From Buxus sempervirens (Eukaryota; Streptophyta; Magnoliopsida; Buxales; Buxaceae): a stretch of 64,000 nucleotides of DNA. A program made the position numbers and the translations under genes. This document shows, in pieces, positions 58,074 through 64,000 of this stretch. The DNA lies in the NCBI GenBank assembly GCA_947561395.2, contig OX387194.1, forward strand, positions 19,082,048 to 19,146,047, read 5' to 3'. Every line of letters begins with the position of its first letter. Within the stretch, counting starts at the first letter, position 1. The notes under the pieces are model-generated. The model ran no database searches, was not told the DNA's origin, and saw nothing but the letters and a program-made list of their open reading frames with translations.

Positions 58074-59910
58074 TGTGAGATATGGAAAATCACCTACGTG
58101 ACTTCCTAATCATCACATGGGGTTTACGAAATGAAGAAGTCATGACCATTCAATTTTAGGTGTGAATGGACACCAAAGTGATCATGAAAAAGGAAAGAGA
58201 GAGAGCTAGAGTAGCTCTAATTCATGGTTAAATCCAGCTATCAGGTAAGGGGATTAGGTTATAAGTAGGGGAAGGTGTTAGGCACCCCTATTCATCCATA
58301 TAAGGTAGTTGTCATATGTTGTTCATGCTCTAAATAGTTACTTGCAAATGAAACTCAAATAAAGGTGCTTATAAAAGACAAAAATATGTATGGTTTCTCC
58401 ATATGAGTGGTCCAATTAATTCTAGACTCTCTATATGGATATACCACTTCTAGGGATTCACAAAAATCAAAATAAACTCAATGGAAACTAATTTTAAAGC
58501 CAAACTTGAAAAATCAACTTAAAGTTAAAGCTTTAAAAACTCAACCGATCAAAAGTCTTTCAATCCAAACCCCAGCCGACTAACACCAAAACCATTTGAA
58601 GGTTTTCATAAAGTAGAAAATGCAGTAAAATTCCATTCAAATCTGGTGAAGACCAAAGTAAATAAATTTTTTGAAAACTACTTGTTAAAAAACCATCAAA
58701 ACAAAGAGTGATTATGCAATATGGATTGAGTTCAATTAAAACCCTGAGTAGGCCTGGTTGTCAATGCAGAAACCCGGGGAGTAGGCCTGCATTGGATGAC
58801 AAAACCCTGAGTAGGCCGTCATTTCAGAGTATCCGAAACCCTGAGTAAGCTGGCATTGGATGACGCAGTCATTTCAATATCCGAAACCCTGAGTAGGCCG
58901 GATATACATTTGGAGGCGTGGGCATGGTTATGAGAAGACTTTGTGTTATATGACGCTGGTATATTTGGAATTATATCTTGAGATACGAAATCATGGTTAT
59001 TCGCTATGTTGTTGTCAGTTAATCATTATTTTATCGATATCTTCGGGATTGGAAACGGATTGTTATTGCTTGATTTACATGAAGGTTTTCCACACTGATA
59101 TAAATTGGATTATTGAAGTTTAGTCGGATTATTCGGAATATGCGTGTTATCATCATTGTATATGGTTTATAACCGTGGAATATTTTAGAACTGAACTAAA
59201 TGTATTTGTGCATGCATGTGTTGCTCACTGGGATATTCGTATCTCTTTCCGTATTGTTTTGTTTTGTTTTCAGCTGCTCCTGGAGAGGACGATACTTGCG
59301 GGTAGTTACTTGGTCATGTGAGTTTAGTCGTATTCATGTTTTTCCTTCACTCTGATATTGCGATCTTGTGTTACATATTAACCTCTGGAGATGAGTTATG
59401 GTTTTTATACGTAACTCGGATCTGGGGCGTTACAAAATCTGACTTAGATCTCTCATTAATTGGAGAGGGAAGCCAAATCTATCCATGTTGATGAAAAACA
59501 TCAAAATACGAGAGATTAGACCATAAGGTCCACTCCATAAGATTAAATCCATTCGAAATCAGTTCACAAAACCTTGGAGATTATTCTAAGGCTTTTGATG
59601 TCAGATCTACCATATTGAACATGGTAAATCTAAAATCTAAGCCTATATTAACCAAAAGAAAGAAACTAGTGAAGTGGGTGTAGTTGTGTGAGAAATCAGA
59701 ATTTTAGAAGGAAAAAGGAGATCTAATGCTATGAACAGCATAAATCCGTATGATTCCTCTGGATTTGAAACGAGATCATAGAAATACAACCACACACAAA
59801 ATATTAAAAGACATACAAAGAATCATCACAAAAGGGGTTCTATCCTAGGGATCCATTCCTGTTCTTATTTCCTCTAGCTCTCTCTTCATGTTTTACAGCT
59901 AGAAAGGGTG
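58074..59910 (-). mobile_element. Old Tat-type LTR, truncated, with a nested Tekay-like LTR piece
   Basis: The plus-strand start TGTGAGATATGG and the words GAATGGACACCAAAG, AAGGGGATTAGGTTAT and GGTGTTAGGCACC match the big Tat LTR at 22319 in order. 58739-59434 is inserted. The sequence resumes to about 59900 with TGTTTTACAGCTAG (GTTTTACGGCTAG in the big LTR). The far end is missing. Confidence 0.7.
58739..59434 (+). mobile_element. Tekay-like LTR, 3' fragment with hairpin array
   Basis: Matches the last part of the solo LTR 12024-14454: the hairpin array (58742-58905), then ATTCGTATCTC, TTGCGGGTAG, TGGTCATGTGAG and the end GGGGCGTTACA. The 5' part is missing. No target duplication was found. 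Confidence 0.75.
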
Positions 59911-60104
59911 TGTGCGCACCTAAAATTGATCACACTATGAGGCGCACGTGGGATTGTGCATGCCTTCGAGACTATTTGGAGTCGCCACTACCTAAGAGGT
60001 GTAGGCAGACACAGGGTTGCCTAATCGGGTCTAATTATCTTTTGGTCTGCGGCTTATTAGAGATTTGGCTAAGTCTTCGGTTATATTTGGGGATATCCGA
60101 AGAA
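59911..60104 (-). mobile_element. Fragment of the CCCAT-type Tat LTR
   Basis: Begins TGTGCGCACCTAAA and aligns with the reverse complement of 57290-57485 (GAGTCGCCACT, GCAGACACAG, GGGTCTAA words). It breaks off at the border of the chromovirus pol fragment. Confidence 0.7.
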
Positions 60105-60712
60105 GGCTGAACATCGGAAGCCACCTGGTTTACTTCAGTCACTTCCTATTCCAGAATGGAATTGGGAACATGTGACCATGGATTTTGTATTTGGGTTACC
60201 ATTGACAGCAAGGAAGGAAGATGCTATTTGGGTTGTCGTGGATAGACTGACTAAGTCAGCACATTTCTTGCCTATTAGCACTACACAGCAGTTGAAGTCT
60301 TTAGCTGAGCTATATGTCAAGGAGATAATGAGACTTCATGGAGTACTAGTTTCCATAGTGTCTGAGAGAGATGCACGAATCACGTCGCGCTTTTGGCTTG
60401 CATTTCAGGCAGCCTTGGGCACTAAGCTTAATTTTAGCACCAGCTATCATCCTCAGATCGATGGACAGTTTGAGCGTACCATTCAGACGTTGGAAGATAT
60501 GCTGAGATGTTGTGTTATGGATTGGGGAGGAAGTTGGAATCAGCACCTACCATTGGTGGAGTTTGCCTATAATAATAGCTATCAGGCGAGTATTCAGATG
60601 GTACCATTTGAGGCACTTTATGGCAGACCGTGCAGATCCCCAGTGTGTTGGGTGGAAGTTGGAGAAAGACAACTTATCGGGCCGCAGATTGTACAAGATA
60701 GCATTGAGAAGG

Positions 60713-63005
60713 TGTAGACACCCCAAATTGCACAAACAATCATCAAAAATCATTATCTCCTTGAAAGCCAGCACAAAAATTGAAGAAAATAAACTTTTAC
60801 CTGTATTCGGATACTCAGGCCGGATACAAGTACTCCTTCCTGTATCCGGTTACTCATACCGGATACATGTGAGCCTTAGTGTATCCGGTACCATGTACCG
60901 GATACCTTAAGGCCCTTTTGTATCCGGTCTGATATACCGGATACATTAAGTTTGCTCAAAATTAGGGTTTTCCGAGAGGAATCACTTGTTACCATCATGT
61001 CCCTCATTAAATGAGGGGAAATCTCGGAAATAACCTTAGGGTTAAGGTTGGGGGGTTCTAGACATTAAGTTGTGTCTACCAATGACCTTAGCCTTTGCCT
61101 ATAAATAGGAGCCTCTTCCTTAAGCAAATGGAACCAACTCTTGTTTTGAATTCTCGCAAAGAAGAACTCCAAGAGAAGAAGGAGATCGCTGCCGGATTGC
61201 TTCCAGAACCCCAGGTAAGCCTCAACCCTCATTTATTTTCTGTATTTAATTTATTAGATCTAGATCTCTTCTTCTACCTTTCTGTAGAATAAAGCCTCTT
61301 TTTGTGTGTGGAAATCCTTCCCCGGCTCAAAGTATCTTAAGACTCCCCTAGCCGTAAAACGTGAAGGCGGATCTAGGAGAAACGAGACTGGGGATTAACC
61401 CTAGTGCTAGAACCTATGTAGCATAAGGCTTTTGAATGATTGAAAACCGTTCTATAATCAAAGTACCCTTGATTATCTCGAAGAACCGTGTTTAACAGGG
61501 AGAGAGAACAGAGGGAAACGATAATGGAACGGAACCCTAGGCTATGCTAGGACCTATCTTGTTGAATCTATATGCATGATATGTTGTTGTATTAATCTTG
61601 CTTGGTTTTTCACTCTTGCACACATATTACACTCTTTTGGTGGAATAGGTTCATATTTGGGGTTTATTGCATTTATTGTGATAAATCTCAAATAAATGAC
61701 CTCAATCAATTCTGGAAGGTTTTGCAATGATTTTTAAAGGTTTTATATTCATTTTGCACGAATCACACACTTTTTGTCACATTTCGGATTTGGTTTTACT
61801 CAAAATTGGCCTAACTGGACAGCACCTGTACCCTGACTTCGGACGCTCATAACTTCATTGTCCGGATGAATTTTGGAGCGATTCTAGAACCATGGGAAAG
61901 GTGAGGATGTCTAGTTTATGTCCACCAAATTTCATAAAGTTCCATCAAACGGATTTTTGACACCTCTCTGTCGAAGTTAAGTGGACAGTTCAGGTTCAAA
62001 TACAGAACTTGTCACTTCGACGGAGCGCCATGTGTTCGTTTTAAGTCCGATTCGAGTGATTTTTATTTCTGAGTACTCCTTTATGAGTCTATTTTCAAAT
62101 CCAGTTGGTTTCATGATTTTTGGACTCCATTTGAATTATTGGTAGCCGATTTACTCAGAACTGCTCAATGGCATTTTTCTGGGTGAATCTGTGATCTTTG
62201 GGGCCTGTTCGGGATATCACCCAAGGCACATCCGAAGGGATTTTTGTGTGAGGCTAGTTTCTTTTGAAATATGGCCATACAGACTTCAATCACACCAAAT
62301 TTCGTGGATTTTTATGGAGTGGATTTTTCTACGCAATTTTCCAAAGTTGCCCACTTATCACTTTTAAAAATCCCCGGCAGCAACTTCAAAGGAGTATAAC
62401 TCCTAGGATTTTTATCGGAATGGATTGAAATTTTGCATGAGACTCTTATTTTCCCTAATCTTTCAAATGAATTTTGTTTGGTTTAATTTAAAATGGTATT
62501 TGAATGATTTCAAGGCAAATAGCATACTTTTTACTGAATTTTCCGGATTTGATTCAACTTGGTTTTTTAGCAACTTGTGCTTGGATTTCCATCTTTTGAG
62601 ATATTCCAGAAATGATATTGACATAAGAGAGGATCTAGTATCCATTTAGATCTTCATGTGAAAATATCATACATTAGTCCTTTTTCAAGGTTTTCTATGA
62701 TTTTAGCAAGCTTTCTATTTTTTTGCATGAGTATACACTTGGCAACCACTTCGTGTGAATGAATGGGGGTGCCTAACACCTTCCCCCATTCATAATCTAA
62801 TCCCCTTACCCATCTCTGGATTTGATTTTCAAGTAGGATTATTTTTATCCTAGAATGTTTCTTTTTTTCACTTTTTGCTTATTTTGAACTCTTTGGTGTC
62901 CATTCTCACCCCAAAATCATGAATGGTGGCGACTCTCCCGTTTTTGCGTTGAGCCCGTGTGTTGACGGAGGGATGATCATTCCGGTGATTTTCCCATGTC
63001 TCACA
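60713..63005 (+). mobile_element. Solo LTR of the big Tat element's family (TSD GAAGG)
   Basis: Starts TGTAGACACC, ends TGTCTCACA and is flanked by perfect GAAGG (60708-60712 and 63006-63010). Length is 2,293 bp. It aligns along its whole length with the reverse complement of 22319-24594, but with many differences, so it is much older than the big element. TATA box TATAAATAGG at 61100-61107. It interrupts integrase of the chromovirus. Confidence 0.95.
60803..60944. promoter_or_regulatory. Palindrome array of the GAAGG solo LTR (four units)
   Basis: Units at 60803-60827, 60842-60866, 60881-60905 and 60920-60944 with GTATCCGG/CCGGATAC arms. Unit by unit the spacers correspond to those of the big element in reverse (TACCATGTA to TACATGGTA, TCTGATATA to TACATCAGA). 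By eye, arms differ less than spacers. Confidence 0.95.
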
Positions 63006-63548
63006 GAAGGTAAATCAGATTAGACAGAATATGCTTACAGCCCAGAGTCGTCAGAAGAGCTATGCAAATACTAGAAGAAGAGATTTGCATTTCGAGGTTG
63101 GTGATTTTGTATTTCTGAAGATATCACCATCTCGTGGAATTAAGAGATTTGGAAAGAAAGGCAAGTTGGCTCCACGATATATAGGTCCATTTGAGATTAA
63201 GAGTACAGTGGGACCAGTGGCATACAAATTGGATTTGCCTACGCAGCTGGAAGGAGTTCATGACGTATTCCATGTCTCTATGTTGAGGAAGTACGTGCGT
63301 GACCCTACTCATATCATTCAGCATGAACCACTGGTAGTGCGAGGGGACTTGACATATGAAGAACATCCAGTTGAGATTTTAGACAGGAAGGAGCAAGTTC
63401 TTCGTACTACAGTGATTCCACTTGTGAAAGTACTTTGGCAGAATCACACAATTAAGGAGGCTACTTGGGAGTTGGAGTCGGAAATGCAGAGGAAGTATCC
63501 TAACCTATTTCCAGAATCACAAGGTAAATTTCGAGGATGAAAATTTTC

Positions 63549-64000
63549 TTTTAGGAGGGATGTAAAACCCCGAATTTTCCTTAATTAATATAATAAATTA
63601 ATAAAAAATATCTTTGGGAATTTTAATTGATGGAAATATTTTATTAATGTAGGGGATGATATAAATAGTGGAGATCCAAAGTTGGACGCAAATCCGACCG
63701 TCTAATCGAGAGATATCAAGGTAAGATTAATAATTAAAGTAAGCTGTATTTTGATTGGGCTATGCGTGGAGTCTAATGCATGTGAGTTGCGTGCAATCGT
63801 AGGTATATAATGCATTAAAATAACCTAATTGTATACGTTTTGGAATACTCGTTCGTATTCAACAGCCGCAAGAGACAAAACCGAGAGAGCGACTGTGCGA
63901 CTGAGGAAGAAGAAGGAGGAGGAGGAAGAGAGGACTCGTGTCTTGTGCTCTTCATCGTTCAGAGCATTGCTGGGTGACAGTGGTCGTCGTTGTTTAGAGA
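63549..64000 (+). repeat. Polypurine tract and start of the chromovirus 3' LTR
   Basis: The purine run TTAGGAGGGA precedes TGTAAAACCCCG at 63561, which opens like the Tekay-like solo LTR at 12024. A TATA box (ATATAAATAG) is at about 63660. The LTR continues past the window end. Confidence 0.85.

Larger units (their letters stand above)
60112..63540 (+). mobile_element. Chromovirus (Tekay/Del-like) pol remnant, split by a solo LTR
   Basis: Integrase pieces at 60112-60712 (RKPPGLLQ, WNWEHVTMDFVFGLP, VVVDRLTKSAHFLP, HGVLVSIVSERDARI, ALYGRPCRSP) and 63011-63540 (FEVGDFVFLKISPSRGIKRFG, RYIGPFEI, YKLDLP, VFHVSMLRKY). It ends in a chromodomain-like stretch (VKVLWQNHTIKEATWELE). This combination is typical of the Tekay/Del chromovirus lineage. 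The upstream pol and gag are missing. It is broken by the insertion and by truncation. Confidence 0.9.

Overview
The window is nuclear DNA of a flowering plant, most likely a eudicot. Evidence is a decayed receptor-like-protein gene, a decayed PPR gene, a tRNA-derived SINE, a hAT MITE and stacked Ty1-copia and Ty3-gypsy LTR elements of plant lineages. Most of the window is nested retrotransposon sequence. I see no intact host gene; the only intron-bearing genes that look whole are carried inside a retrotransposon. The species cannot be named from the sequence.

Layout, left to right. 1-2629: minus-strand leucine-rich-repeat receptor-like-protein pseudogene, cut by the window edge. 3380-6600: a second, more decayed copy of the same gene, hit by a SINE (3530-6431), which was itself hit by a Tat-type LTR (3678-6270). 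7655-18852: a broken minus-strand Ty1-copia element carrying two Tekay-like LTRs (12024-14454 and 14458-17476) in its gag. 18965-21459: another Tekay-like LTR. 22319-45350: the centrepiece, a 23,032-bp Ty3-gypsy element of the Tat/Ogre group on the minus strand. Its two 2,276-bp LTRs look identical and it is flanked by a GTGCT target duplication. 46301-46715: hAT MITE. 47104-53871: mostly unrecognised AT-rich DNA with a PPR pseudogene (about 50740-51355), a foldback and a microsatellite. 53872-64000: a pile of older Tat-type and Tekay-type LTRs, including solo LTRs at 55051-57485 (TSD CCCAT) and 60713-63005 (TSD GAAGG). The latter splits the integrase of a Tekay-like chromovirus whose 3' LTR begins at 63561.

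The most notable system lies inside the big Tat element. On the strand opposite gag-pol it carries two spliced genes: a seven-exon plant-mobile-domain (PMD) gene at 26517-29207 and a two-exon DUF7745-like gene at 29684-31395. Arrays of a 25-bp palindrome, GTATCCGG-N9-CCGGATAC, lie upstream of the TATA box of the LTR, upstream of the PMD gene, upstream of the TATA box of the DUF7745-like gene, and in the leader after the primer-binding site. Other Tat-type LTRs in the window have arrays of similar design in the same place, but with unrelated palindrome sequences. This pattern suggests a fast-evolving pairing of element-encoded proteins and their DNA sites, comparable to the VANC anti-silencing proteins of Arabidopsis VANDAL transposons. 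That link is inference; the arrays and gene models are read directly from the sequence.

A second structural signal is in the Tekay-like LTRs. It is a row of hairpins with a constant loop (AAACCCTGAGTAGG) and stems that differ between neighbours and change in a compensated way between copies.
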